In this document: positions 1 to 12,039 of the stretch, one piece after another
How positions within the stretch are numbered: position 1 is the first letter of the stretch
Layout: the number at the start of each line of letters is the position of its first letter
Source of the DNA: Stichopus chloronotus
Lineage: Eukaryota; Echinodermata; Holothuroidea; Aspidochirotida; Stichopodidae
Reading direction: 5' to 3'
DNA: 64,000 bases
Assembly: GCA_021234535.1 (NCBI GenBank)
Contig: CM037833.1
Location: forward strand, 4,796,709-4,860,708
Translations under genes and position numbers: made by a program
The notes under the pieces: generated by a model
Databases searched by the model: none
The model's input: only the letters and a program-made list of their open reading frames with translations
Told to the model about the DNA's origin: nothing

Positions 1-3000
1 CTTGTTGACGAAAAAATGGATGTGGTGACCGCGTCACGAATTGCTATCTTTGAAGTGGCCTCATCTGGCGGAGGGGTACATTAGAACCGTTGCGCTTTCT
101 GGGTCGGCAGACCGCTCTACGAGCTACGATCTCTGACAGTTTTGGGACTTTGGTTTAGTCAAAAACATGCCCAAGTGTACTAGCTAGGGCGCTAAAAACA
201 TATTTGAAATCAGCGGGTTTAGTTACCCCCTCTGGTGACTTTCGTTGAAATCTGGGGGTCGACATTTTGTCCCACATCCCTGGGGTACCCCTTGGGTGAA
301 ATTTGGGTGTGACATCAAGTTGTCCCAAAATTGACCAAAGTACCCCCGTATACGTATTCGAAGGCGCCGATTCCAAATCTGTAATCAGTTTTTTGATACC
401 ACGATGCGTTGGGGAGTTATGGCGCAAAAACCCCAGTTTGGAACCACCCTGGACCCCCTTGAAGGGCCATATCTTCTAGTGGGGGGCCGATATGGAAAAA
501 CGGACTTCACATTTGGAATCAGCATGGCCGATTCACCCTATCATGATCTTATCGTCGATTTCGGGGAAATGTAACACGGGCGCTACCTTGCCCTTGGAGG
601 AGGGGGATGGGGCGAGTGAAATTGTCTTTCCCTATGTAAATCGTCGTGAAATGATCAGTTTAGGGGTTTTCGTGGACGGCAAGTTCGAACATAGCATTTG
701 CGAATCCGTAGTTTGTCACGTTTTTGAGATATTCCGTTTTTGTTTAAAGGGCGCCCTTTAATATATCATATGGAAATTAGCTGTGACCTTCAAAGTAGCT
801 ACGGTTATGTAATCGAAGGTGCTGATATGTGTTATAACATTTTTGTTTGACCTTCGTCTACCCATTTCACCGGAGGTGACCTTGAACTTCCACCTCGCAC
901 ATTGTCCTCCTGCGCATTCTGGATGTGCCCCTTTACGGGAGAAATCCTACACGCTGGGGGTATGCCCCCATTAGGAGAGGGGAAAATTTTGCACCCGAAA
1001 AATGTTTTAACGATACGTTTTTTGACTTGCCCCGATATATCGTTAATAAAAGCCCGTGAGCACCGTATTTTGTAGCCGTGAGTAGCCGTATTTTGGTAAC
1101 TCGTGTGGGGGCAACTTTTGTAGCTGCAATTAATTAAACATCGTCAAAATTCGTCAGAATGTGAAAAAGTTACCTTTTTTGCAGCCATAAAACCTTGTGG
1201 GAAGGGGCTACGGCAACCATCGAGGTCATTTTGTGTAGACAAAGCATAGGCCTACAACAAGTGTCAAGATGAATTTGTTACACTTTTTGCATTGTTTTAA
1301 ACACGTGACCAAACTTGGTCACCTGTTCGTTTTTTATGTATATCGGCGTTCTTTCTTTGGTTGCCCCTTGTGTACCTTAAATGACCATACTGTTCTTCCT
1401 TGCGTATCAAATTACATCTTAATTGCGATTTTTGGTGGTAGCCAGCAATTTGTGAGGGCGCTGTTCCACCTTGCATGCGCAAATTGTTTTATGATTGTAA
1501 AAGTCATATTCAATGTTAATATTGTCTGAAAGTTTGTTATCATTCGAAGGTTGTTTGTGGGTGTGACGATGTTTTACATTGTCACCACTCTGAAGGACGG
1601 CCGAAAATTAGATTTTTTTAAACCTCCGAAATGACTTGCCGCCATTTTGGCTTAATATCTTCTTGTAAAAAAAACACCAGGCTAATGATTACTTTTTAGT
1701 AAAATAGAGCAAGAATTTGTCTACACGGAGATATATAGGTTTTTTTTTTTCTTTTGGCAAAGTCGATTTCTTAATATGATTTTGATTTGTTTTTGACCCA
1801 CCCAATACGATTTTCAAAGATGCTGCGTGCAATGTTTGTACAGATTCTAATAGATGAGACTATAAACTACTATGTGGAGGAATATTAAGTCTGTGCCCCC
1901 CCCTCCCCATGGATGTGATAGGGGTTAAAAGTCGACATTTTCGTCCATACTCTCCCATATATGCCTACACAAAATGGTACCGAAATTGCTGTTTTTCTAA
2001 TTTTGGGGGCGCGTAACTTTCTTTCTGTAAATATTAGGGCCGTGAAATTTTAAGGGACGATGGCTCTCGTGTAGACCTATTAGTGGATCAATTTTGGGAC
2101 CTTTGTCATGCTTGGTTATTACTCAGAGACCGATTAAGTATCAAATTTTGCGAAATTTATTTTAAGTAAAAGTGATGAAATGTTCGGTTAAAGTATGGAA
2201 CGCGGAAAACGGCTGTCTGGACTATTTGAAGTAGGGGGTAATGAACCCAAAAAGCTAGGGTTAGTGCATGTGATGGATCGATTGTAATGTAAAATTTGAT
2301 GCTGAATCCAAATCCGTAAACAAAAATTGGTTAGCACCTACGGTTAACAAGTTATTAGCATCTAACCGAAAGCCGGTTAACGGATAGTAAAAAAGATATC
2401 GATTTCCAAATCACCGCCATAGTATCCACCGTGGTTAATACAGGTATGATAGTTTCAAGGTCATCGAAGGTTTTTGAAATTTGACCCGGTTTTTGTTGAC
2501 CCCAATTTTTGGTCAGAATTTCAACGTTGTGCTAGGATTATGAAATTTTATGATGGTATTTTCAAGGTCATCGGTTACTTATGTGATTTTATATGAATTT
2601 TTTTTAGTATTTAATGCGAAAATTTTGTTTCGGCCGCCATTTTGTTTTGGAACATGGCATCACATTGTAACTCACACAGACTCTTGCTTGCTGTCACTGA
2701 ACTATCATGTAAACAAAATTCGTTTAGTTTGCATATTCCGTAGCTAAGTTACAGTAGTTTGTAATTTGATACTTTGACTTCCGGTTTACTAAAAAGTAGG
2801 AAGGTCAACGTCAGAAACGGGACATATGTGATCACTCAGGTCAAGATTTATGTACTGGTAGATTTTGAAGGCCATACCTACTTCAACCGATGTATAAACG
2901 CCATAAACCTAATTTCATGGTGCATGTATGACGTAAATTTGGTATCGATCGAATATAATACAGCTGAGTTATTACTACCCCTGGGGCGATGCTAGGGTTA

Positions 3001-4680
3001 GCTAAGGTTAGCCGCCATTTTGAATTATGTAATGATACGGCTTAGAAATTTCGCTGTTTTCGCATTGTCCAAAAAATTGGAGCCCTAATTTGACCTTGAC
3101 CTCCGATTTTGAAAATCTTTACGTCATTCGAAAGGTCATGTCACGCTAATTATTACGTCAAAATTTCATCGTCGTTACACTTCCCCCGAATTTTAAGATT
3201 ATTTTGAAATTTTGCAAAATGGCACTTTTACATCACCGTAACTCCGCCATTTTGAATGCTAGAGACTGTGCTTTTGATATGTTGTATCCCCGAGGCACGG
3301 CTACATACCATAAAAATTTTGGAAAAATTCGAACTTCGTTCGCCATTTTGGAAAATGTCACTTTGGCAAAAATGAAGGTTGTTAGCGATTGCAACATTCA
3401 TACAGTATTAGGGCACCTTTTGCGAAGTGTCTTGTAAGTGGGGGGTGGGTCCTGTGGGGTTCGACCCTTGTGACCTTGAGCCCACATCCCTACCTCGGCA
3501 CCCTCTAACCCTAGGCGGAAGGGTCAGAAATCCGGGACCTTTGGGACTTTTTGTGGTCCCTAGAACTTCGACCGCCGAATTATTGCAAAATATACTTAAT
3601 ATTTTTTAACACAATTCCCGACGTCCGATTGTAAAAATTCTTGCACCAATCGATTTGTCTCGACGAGTAGAAAATACTTTTTTTTTTTGAAAATTTCAAG
3701 GTCAAACCCAAAACGCCCCAAAAGGGCGTTTTTAGGCGCCCCCAACATTTCTGAACTTTTCCGACCTTTTACGGAACCTAGGGTACTTTTTGTGAACCGA
3801 TGGGACAATGGTCCTAATTAGGGGTACAAACTCCAACCCCATGTTCAGCATGCCGTCTAACTGACCACCCAGAAAAGGAAAGAAAATCTTGTGCAGCGTT
3901 AAATTAGCCAATCTCCAAAATTCTGCATTAGGCTGCAAAGAGTTGAAAAATATTTCACATGGTGTATGATTTATAAGCACAACCTCCTGGACTTGCCCGA
4001 GCTTGGTTAGTTGCCTACAGTATTTGAATTTCTAGGACTTTGTTGAGCAAGGGCGTTTTATTGACCAGATGCAGCTTCCAACTGAGTCTGCTGGAAATTG
4101 CAAACTGTAGTAAAGATCTGTCCGTTAATTGACATTCCCTCTTGAGTAACAGTTCCCTAAGGTGATCCCTATCCGAAGATGGCCTTGCCATCAGTTATTT
4201 CGGTATTTTGAACTGCCGTCCTCTATAGTTTCACTTCAACGATTCATGCTTGTGAAGTAACATCGGAACGTTTCCAATCATTTTTTCAAGTTATGCTTCC
4301 CGTTAAGTGTTTCAAGAAATGTGTGTTATCTGAAGCTAAATTGATGGCATTACACCAGCAGAAGCGTTAGGCAGTATGGAGGATAGATGAGCTTATTTAC
4401 CATGGAAAGTGCACAATATGCTCTCTAAAATGTGAAATATCTAGCTGTTCGGTACAAACTGAATTTCTCTGCCTGGCCTATTGTGCATCAGGCTATTACT
4501 AAATGTAAAATACTGAATTTACGGTGTTTGGGGGTCATTCGGTAACCTTACCCCCACATTCACCCCAGGGACTACTTCCAAAAAATTGTGTTATGCACTG
4601 TCAATTTGAAAATTTTTTAGACTTACAATCTTGGACAAAATTGTTGGGACACTTTGTCGTACGTTGCAAATATAATACTG
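1..4680. other. Gene-free stretch, no recognisable feature
   Basis: All open frames here are at most 90 codons and none has a motif I recognise. The sequence is AT-leaning and carries scattered short echoes such as 'caaggtcatcg' near 2458 and 2566, and 'gaccttgacctcc' near 3095, which resemble decayed pieces of the tandem repeat seen at 5.3 kb. I see no splice-bounded exon, RNA gene or LTR that I can defend. It could be intergenic DNA or a long intron. Confidence 0.5.
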
Positions 4681-4699
4681 AATTTTAGGTGAGAGGATA

Positions 4700-4830
4700 A
4701 CATGAAACCCCGTGCCCCTTTCCAATGTTGCGCTATAGAAGTGAATGCACCCTTTGGCAGCAATCCTATAGCCAACATTGAACGGGGCGCGGGGTGTTCC
4801 AATGTATTTTGTCCAAGAAGGTAGATGTGT
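4700..4830. repeat. Hairpin-forming dispersed repeat, copy 1
   Basis: Left arm 4707-4738 and right arm 4766-4795 are near-perfect inverted complements (an 'accccgtgcccc' end facing a 'ggggcgcggggt' end, and 'caatgttg' facing 'caacattg'), separated by a loop of about 27 bases. The loop and right arm recur at 53.3 kb and 56.6 kb, so this is a repeat family and not a chance palindrome. It has no coding capacity. It may be a foldback or MITE-like element; the true ends are not defined. Confidence 0.65.
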
Positions 4831-5284
4831 GCGTGCGTGATAATGCAGTTTCTCAATTATCATTTGTCTGGGATGGGATCAACACCACCAAGAATAATCC
4901 ATATCCTCATCCATGCATTTCTCCTTATTAATAGGCCTAATTTATGGGTACCCATAGGTAGTCTTATAGAAAACCAGACTTCTTTTTTATGATTAAGGAA
5001 ACTTAAAACCTGTTAAATGTGGCATGGGGCGAAAAACAGCATTGCCTCCTCAGGTAGAGAAAGAACTAGACTAGACTTGATTTAAAGTGTGTCATAGCGA
5101 TTGGCAGGTAATAAATGGCTCCATGGCTATTTGTGTCTGTTTCCTGAAATTTCCTATCGAAAATCAGAAAGTGTCTCGTGCACGAGCTCAAGGGATGAAC
5201 AGACCAAAGGTAAACGATTTTTGTGATTCCTTGCCGAAGGCAGAAGGAATCTACGCGATGGTGATGTGTGTGTGTATGTGACAG
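4831..5284. other. Stretch without a supportable gene
   Basis: Only short open frames are present. A 'gtgatgtgtgtgtgtatgtg' simple repeat near 5260 introduces the tandem repeat block that follows. Confidence 0.4.
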
Positions 5285-5885
5285 TTCTTGTAAACACGAT
5301 ATCTCAACAAGGGTAACCATGACTGATGTCATACTTGGTGTGTGGGTTGTTCATATAGAGTAGATGATCCCTATTGTTATTAGTGGAGGTCAAAATGTGA
5401 AAACTTGTTAACATGATATCTCAAGAACGGTAACTGCGACTGTACTTGGTGTGTTTCTTGGTTATATTGAGTACATGATCCCTATTGTTTTTGGTGGAGA
5501 TAAAGGTCACCCTGGGTCAAACTGTAAACACATTGTAAACACAGTATCTCTTGAAGGCTAAGTGTGACTGATGTCATACTTGGTGTGTGGGTTAGTCATA
5601 TTGAGTAGATAACTCCTGTTGTTTTTGTGGAGGTCAAAGGTCGTTTGAGGTCCCCCTAGGTGAAAATTTTCTAGCACATTATCTCCAGAAGACTGACTGA
5701 TGTCATACTTGATGTGTAGGTTCCCCATACTAGGTAGGTGATCCCTATTGCTTTTAGTGGATGTCAAATGTCATTTGAGGTCACCAAAATAAGTTATTTG
5801 GGTTAAAGGCTTATTAATGTGGTGTTTCAAGACCAGTAACTGCAGTTGATCTCATACTTGTCATGTGAATCATTTATGCTTGTTA
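5285..5885 (+). repeat. Tandem repeat, about 4.5 degenerate monomers of 115-145 bp
   Basis: Successive units begin near 5291, 5405, 5534, 5669 and 5816. Each carries 'tatctc', a 'gatgtcatacttg' segment, a 'gtgtgggtt' segment, 'gatccctattg' and a 'ggtggaggtcaaaggtca' segment in the same order. The last unit stops at the transposase remnant at 5895. Single or double units in either orientation recur near 9.65, 18.6, 37.5, 41.0, 46.9 and 48.65 kb, so the monomer is dispersed as well as tandem. Function unknown. Confidence 0.75.
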
Positions 5886-5894
5886 TAATATAAC

Positions 5895-6195
5895 CATGTG
5901 GCAAGGAATGATGAAGCCATGCGAGATTCACCAGAAAGAATATACAATGCAGATGAGACTGGGATTCAACTGTCAAATAGACCAGGGGAAAAGTCAGTGG
6001 TAAGCATAACCAGCACAGAGAAACGGCAAAATGTGACTGTGATGGGCTGCTGTAACGCTGCAGGCGGATACATACCACCTTATATCATAATGAAGGGTGT
6101 GAGAAGAAAGCCAGAATTCTCAGATTTCTCCCTGATCACTTCTGGCAATGAGTGAAACTGGATATATCAATACTGATCATAGATGGACACAGCTC
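5895..6195 (+). pseudogene. Tigger/jerky-like (pogo superfamily) DDE transposase fragment
   Basis: Such transposases cut and paste a DNA transposon using three acidic residues in an RNase H-like fold. The frame opening near 5895 reads a 'YNADETG' block holding the first catalytic Asp, then 'VTVMGCCNAAGG' and 'PPYIIMKG', all characteristic of the family. At 6148 the frame continues with 'SETGYINTD'. A deletion and frameshift follow, after which a neighbouring frame shows 'LIIDGHSSQ', the second catalytic Asp in its DGHSSH form. The N-terminal DNA-binding part and the third Asp are absent. The fragment abuts retrotransposon sequence at about 6195. It cannot encode a working enzyme. The family assignment is firm; the exact clade is not. 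Confidence 0.8.
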
Positions 6196-7230
6196 ACAGC
6201 TGACCCTTTCAAAAGCTGTGGAAGTCTCAAGTGCGTTTGCTACATCACAAGTCAGGGGCAGCAAGACACGCAATTCAGGTCAGACTTCGAAATGCTATCG
6301 CTGCGGATCAAAAAACCAGGAGATTCATTCTGTACTGATCACACGTGTATTACCAATAGTTCCTTACAACAGGCTACAAAGTCTGATCCAGTGTTAACTG
6401 AAGTTGTCAAATTCCTTTCTTCCAGCTGACTTGTTGCCATTTCACAGAGTCCACGACGGTCAGCAGGATATAGTTCGGACCAAACGAAGATTACGTTAGC
6501 TGTATTGATGGCCTTAGATGGATGATACTGTAATGCAATTTGTCAAAATCATGACAAATCAGCACGTGTACGAACTGGTCCTATGTAACCTGTCCCTTTA
6601 CCCACTTCCAGTTGGAAGAAAATAGCTATTGATATTGGTGGTCCTGATAATACTCAGCTAGAGATTGTCGTTTTGCTATTACGGTTAGTGACTACTACAG
6701 TGAATGGCCGGAAGTGACATTTGCTGGCAATGTTACTGCTACTGTAGTTTTACAACATTTTTTTCAAGGGAAGGATTCACAGAAGAGATTGTGACTGACA
6801 ATGGACCACAATTTAAACATTGATTTTTCTGACATCTATCATTCTCCAAGGTAATAGTGTGATTGAAGGACTCAATCGGGTACTAAGGACAGTGTACAGG
6901 CTACTAAGTTGACTGGACAAGACATGAAACTACCAGGGAATTTCTAGCAATGTACAGGTTTACACCACACACTACGACGGGCAGAGCCCAAGGAATATTT
7001 CGATAAACGCAAATGTGTACAGTACAGAGTTAACTAAAGGTGACTGGGTCCGAACTGTTGATGGGAAACAGAGGAACATTGAAAGACTTGCCAAATACAC
7101 AGGACCGCCACCAACAGAAAACGAACCTACTAGACAAGACAATGAGACTATTGACCTCACTACTAATACCACTAATCGACAACAGAGACAAACACCACTA
7201 TTGTACTTGTTGGATTAAATGTTTTTTAAG
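6195..7230 (+). pseudogene. Ty3/gypsy retrotransposon remnant (gag zinc knuckle, integrase)
   Basis: Right after the transposase piece the frame shows a gag-like 'LTLSKAVEV' helix and 'KCYRCGSKN', the first half of a CCHC zinc knuckle (6284-6310). Protease, RT and RNase H are missing. From about 6670 an integrase core is readable in broken frames: 'DYYSEWPEV' with the first catalytic Asp, 'TDNGPQF' (about 6793-6814) with the second, and 'IEGLNRVL' (about 6860) matching the region of the catalytic Glu. The tail at 7040-7218 ('GDWVRT', then 'YTGPPP') resembles the region downstream of integrase in gypsy polyproteins. Several stops and frameshifts are present, and no LTR pair could be matched. 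Confidence 0.75.
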
Positions 7231-7430
7231 TAACCCTTTATTAATTATGAGTAATTACAATGAATCCTGTAGTTACAGCACCTAGTTCTGTATGTAAGAA
7301 CAAAGTGCTTTAGAGGCGTTTTAGACAGAGCAATACACATCACTTTGTTTTACTGTATACTGTGTTATTTCTGTCTCGGATACTTGCCACAAACACAATA
7401 GAACGGGTGACCTTCCGGTGAGATACTTCT

Positions 7431-7760
7431 TTGCTCAGAAAAATGCCTAGACAGCACAACGTGCTTCTGCTCCTAGACAACCACCAGCCCATCCGGAGGC
7501 GTCCATCCTCGAGTCCCCCCCCCCCCTCAATACCACTTGTTTCAACCAATGGACCATGGAGTGTTGGAAGCACTGAAGAGGCTTTACTGGGAGGAGTTGC
7601 TTCACGGACTGGTCAAGGAAGATCACGGGAACGGAGATCTGATGTCATCAAGGACGCTGTCTACGTGGTTTCTGAAGCATGGGATGATGTTCCGCCAATA
7701 ACCATTAGGAGAAGCTGCCAGAAGTTACGAATCAACTGCGACGAGTCGAGCCAACACTAG
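7431..7760 (+). pseudogene. C-terminal part of a second Tigger-like transposase
   Basis: An open frame from 7431 begins with 'VLLLLDN', the second catalytic Asp block of Tigger/JRKL-type transposases. After a C-rich slippage tract at 7508-7521 a shifted frame reads 'QPMDHGVLEALKR', the third catalytic Asp block. A further frame gives 'IKDAVYVVSEAWDDVP', the typical helix before the C-terminus. Because it carries its own second Asp motif, it is not the missing end of the fragment at 5.9 kb. The N-terminus, HTH domains and first Asp are absent. Confidence 0.75.
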
Positions 7761-9640
7761 AAAGTTCACTTTTTGGCACTTCAAATACGGACAAAATTAC
7801 ACTTTTGCATGGCACCAGCTGTCACTCTCACAAGCAGTCAAAATAACATAAATCCAAGTGGAATGCATACTGCGTCTGCTTATAATACATGTTGTGGTTG
7901 TCTGAATCAATACAGAAATGAAGACGACGAAAGCGGGATTTAAGACTGTTACTAGTTAAATTAATGCAATTTCCTCCGCATCATGCCCGCACAAAACTTA
8001 AGTACCGCAATAGATCGGGCGTAAATGTTAATTGTACAGGATGCGTGGTTCGACTTGCAAGGAAAATTTGAATTTATAATTAAATATGGACTGTCAGTCA
8101 TCCTGTTATACATCTTACACTGGAAAAGAATACACAATACGAAGAGGTTAATGAACTTTTCAATATCATCTGAAAAAAAGATAAGAACGATACATAGAAT
8201 TTATGGACACTGATAACTGCTTGTAATACCTTTGACATTAACGTTCATTAAACAATCTCTCAAAGACTTAATCAAAAAGAACTTCAGGCTAAATGAACAG
8301 CCTTGACGAACCCCAATGAAGAACATCAACCCTAACCAAATTAAAGAGAAAATTTATGGCAAGGATCTTGTATACTCAAACAATGCCATTGAGTGCCATG
8401 TTTTTAAATATGGTAGATCTTTTGGGAGGTGGAAATTGGGTCACTTTGTTTATTCATTGTTTTTACTTTTGTACCCATGGGGCTTCACTCCCTTTACTCC
8501 TCTATTTGGTTGATGTTGGTACATTGTTCGGCAGAAATATAGTTCATGAACTCAAATGAACTTACACTTAAAGGATCAGCAGTTCACAGTCACCAACGTC
8601 TGGTTTTTACGTAAAAGGTTTTCAAGCCAATTTAAGTTTCAACAAGCTTGTAGAATTGTTTGTCGTCGAATATCCATGTTTCTTGACTAAGGTCTGCAAT
8701 TAGTTGTATCTATTTTACAAAAATATGGCTGATGAATCTACATCTAATCTTGTTGCTTACAGTCGCAGTTGTAAACACTAATGGTATAGCTGCTATACAC
8801 CATTACCCCTTTTGACCAGAACGGTAGCTAATGCTCAAGGGCCGTTTCCTTGGCGATATTTGGGCGAGTAGCGATTCTTACGTCAACTAACCTTCCCAGC
8901 AGTTGTTGGTAGGTACGGCCGTTTACCGTAAGCCTGTAGACCTAGAGCGTTGTGTGGGCTATCTGTCACCCGGTAATAAATTTTGAGACATTGGAGTGTG
9001 GAATGTTGAAGGAAAGTTTGGCAATGAAAACATGCCACTTACGCTTAAGCCACAGATGTTGACCCACGGCTGCTCAGGCAATTAGTGAACTGATCTTTTT
9101 ATACAGCAAATTTCACCTTAGGATCCCTTATGAACGTTCCTAGCAGTGGTGGTTTAACCTGAGTTAGCGGGAACCTGACGTTCAGGATCCAGGAAAATCC
9201 CAACCATCTGCCCCCGTGGGGAGGTGCAAACGTTTTCCATTACGAAATTCCCAAATCTGGATATTTTAGAGCGAGTCTCGTGAAGAGACTACTCAAAAGG
9301 TCTACGATGCGTAAAATGCTGGAAGTTGTTTTCCGTGTAATAAAATCGCCGACGATTGCGGCATACGTTTGGCTCTCTGATTTGTGGACTTACGAGATAA
9401 GGTGAGCTTTAAGCTTCAGCGCATCTCGTTACTCCACTTAATGTTGACGTCTTGGCTCTTTCTCAAATTTACATGGCCGTACGGGACCGATCTCTCACAG
9501 GGGCGGTGATTTTTTGCCCGAGTCCAAGACCTCTCTCTCCCCAATCTGAGGGACAAACAACAATTACTTAAAAGAACCAATTCTAGTCAGTCTTTTTGAC
9601 TAGAATTTGATCCGGCATCCATCTCAAGAAGGGAAGCTTG
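7761..9640. other. Stretch without a supportable gene
   Basis: Open frames stay below 70 codons. The two overlapping frames near 8316-8559 have no recognisable motif. I found no RNA gene, LTR or terminal repeat. Confidence 0.4.
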
Positions 9641-9644
9641 GACA

Positions 9645-9835
9645 GATCTCATATTTAGTATCTAGGTGTACCACCTTGAGTAGAAAACCCCTATTGTTTT
9701 TGGTGGAGGTCAAAGGTCATTTGGGATCATGTGTAGGTGTATCTTATTGAGCACAAGAACGCTATTGTTTTAATGGAGGTCAACGGTCACTTGAGGTCAA
9801 CAAGGGTCAAACTGTGAAAACATTGTAAATACACT
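9645..9835 (+). repeat. Partial tandem-repeat monomers
   Basis: Two incomplete copies of the 5.3-kb monomer are recognisable through 'ccctattgtttttggtgg' and repeated 'ggaggtcaa' segments near 9710 and 9776. They adjoin the dispersed repeat that starts near 9820, an association also seen at 18.5 and 37.5 kb. Confidence 0.6.
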
Positions 9836-10270
9836 GCGTCAATATACCTGGCATACATAGCATGGCATTGACACCTACACCGACGGTGTCAAACTTAAGA
9901 GCTAACATGTATACCAAACATACCAGGTACACGTGTGAAGGAAGCAATTGATACCTGCTCGCTCGCTCAGGAAGTCGATCAGAGAGAACTGAACTGCAAA
10001 CATAATGACTTGTGCTTCATTGCCCAATGGATGGTTGCAATATACATGCTATAGTTAGAAGTATGAAATTGGAATAGTCAGTGATTAGGGGTTACAGAAA
10101 ATTCCAAGACACGCGCTTCAAGTTGTGTACACAAAAGCTGCGCACCTTGCAGGGCACATCAAACACAAATTAGCATTTTAGTAGAAAGATAAGACATAAA
10201 AACAATCGAAAAAATTCTCTTAAGCAGATCATCGAAACCACAATGCATTTCTGCATTCTGGTTGAACTGG
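9820..10270 (+). repeat. Dispersed repeat family, copy 1
   Basis: The stretch shares long matches with 37540-37960 in the same orientation. Shared segments include 'gcatggcattgacacc', 'tataccaaacatacca', 'gtcgatcagagag', 'cttcaagttgtgt', 'cacaaattagcatttta' and 'agacataaaaacaat'. A shorter inverted copy lies at 18480-18590. The segment 10230-10263 is matched in inverted orientation at 38595-38628. It is non-coding and could be a MITE or part of a larger element. Confidence 0.7.
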
Positions 10271-12030
10271 ACCTTTCCTCGTCGGGAACGGTGTCTGGAA
10301 CACTTTCTCCACCGCAGCTGGTTGTGGTTTTCCTCTTGATGCATGCTTAAATGTTCCTTTTGCACTATTTTGAACCCACTATCCAGTTGTAGCTTCTGTT
10401 GCAGCCTTTTATCTCGATTCGGTTTCGAATCAGTTCAACTGGACTATTATAGATAACACAAGAGGTGGGCGGGAGGACTGTTGTAGGTGCTGATGAAAGC
10501 TACTCTTGTAAGCATGCACGAGACCTATTTTATTGAGAATTATCAACCAACAGTATTTGATATGCAAGAATCTTTTCACACGGGTAAAGAGAAAGTTTAC
10601 AAGGTCATGCAATGGCCACAACAGAGCTACAGGTCGTTAATGGACATTCAACAGTGAAGTTGACGTAGCATTTGCCAGTTGCTATTATATCGAGTACCGA
10701 CTAGGGGAGAAAATGATCCACAAGATGTACAATTTAGTTGACGTGTCTTATATTGCTACATACATGTCACCGAAATAGTTGAGACGGCACAGGTCTACCT
10801 GCCAAAAAGTGGACTTCTGGCAGCGATGACAGCAAAGACAGACCACCATGACTAGGAATCTGATGTGTAGAGTATTCTACCACCAAGTCCTCTTGGAGTG
10901 CAGTGTCAGGGGCAAAGGAAAATCATCTGTCCAATTTGAGCACCAACGGTGCTGACGTTGAAAGAAGGGTTTTTGTCTGTTTTTCATTGAGCGTTATGAG
11001 GACTAGGTGAAATTGATAAATTGTGTTATGAAATCTCTTGAAAGCTTGATGGTCAACATAAAAAAAAAACAAATAAATTGATATCACGATTACCTACTCA
11101 ATAATATCAATTAACGCGGGCTTTGTCTCTGTCTCTCTCCTTTTGTGTGTGTGTGAACAGCGAGAAATGTTTCAAAGAATGTGTTGGTTGGCAACGAGTG
11201 GTTCACCGGTAACCTTACGCGTGCAAGACCAGATGATCAAGATGATCTAAAACAAAATTCTGTGACAATGGGTGTGTGAGACTATTTGTATTAGGATGTA
11301 GGATGATATGAGTTTTATACGTATCAATATGGGATATTTCGTTTCTATGCAGAATGGGTGGATCAAATGTTTGATCAAACAGAATTGCCTAGTGGAATGG
11401 ACGACAAAATGCTTCTGGAATGGCTTTGTGACGGGAGGTGAATCCGAAGGACTGACAGACGCCGACATAATATCAGCCATCCCACTGTCTCCCCAGTCTT
11501 TCAATGAGGTACCATCCGGCCCACCCCGAACGGAATACATAGGTAGAATCAATGATGGCGTTTACATCCGGTCCCGGGAGAGGTCAGAAACGTGTTTGTG
11601 GCGGTATCGATGGAGCTACCTCAGAGTGATAGTGTTAATGAAGATCACGTCGACCTACACAACGTAAGCGACTTTTACGAAATAGAAACTGTAAAAAGTA
11701 TAACGCTACGTATTGTTCAGTGTGAAAACACTTGCAGTGTGTGTTACAGTGGTAATTGTAAAAGCGAAGAGGGAAAATAGTGGATTCACTGGGAACGTTT
11801 CAATCGAAATTTTAAAAACGATGTGTTTCAATTCTGAAGGGGGGAATAGTATGACAGTGTGTGACCGGATGAAAATTTTACAGGGTGAGTAAAGATACGG
11901 ATGGTACAATTCGTGCAATTACTGCAATGAGTATTATTGTAGGATTTGTAGGTCCATGTTAAAGGACGGTCGAAAAAAAGACGGAAAACGGAGGGAGGTC
12001 ACGAGGGAGGGGAGGATGAAATAACTCCCA
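10271..12030. other. Stretch without a supportable gene
   Basis: A CT/GT simple tract lies at 11117-11155. Overlapping frames at 11308-11780 read peptides without a family I can name; the 'gacgggag|gtgaat' near 11442 could be a splice donor. They lie just upstream of the Polinton polymerase, but I see no Polinton protein signature in them. Confidence 0.35.
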
Positions 12031-12039
12031 AGCAAGCAC

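Noticed and set aside
5895..7760. One Tigger transposon interrupted by a gypsy element
   Set aside because: Both fragments carry their own, different form of the second catalytic Asp motif, so they cannot be two halves of one protein.
11308..11780. N-terminal Polinton gene upstream of the polymerase
   Set aside because: The peptides show no Polinton integrase, protease, ATPase or capsid signature.
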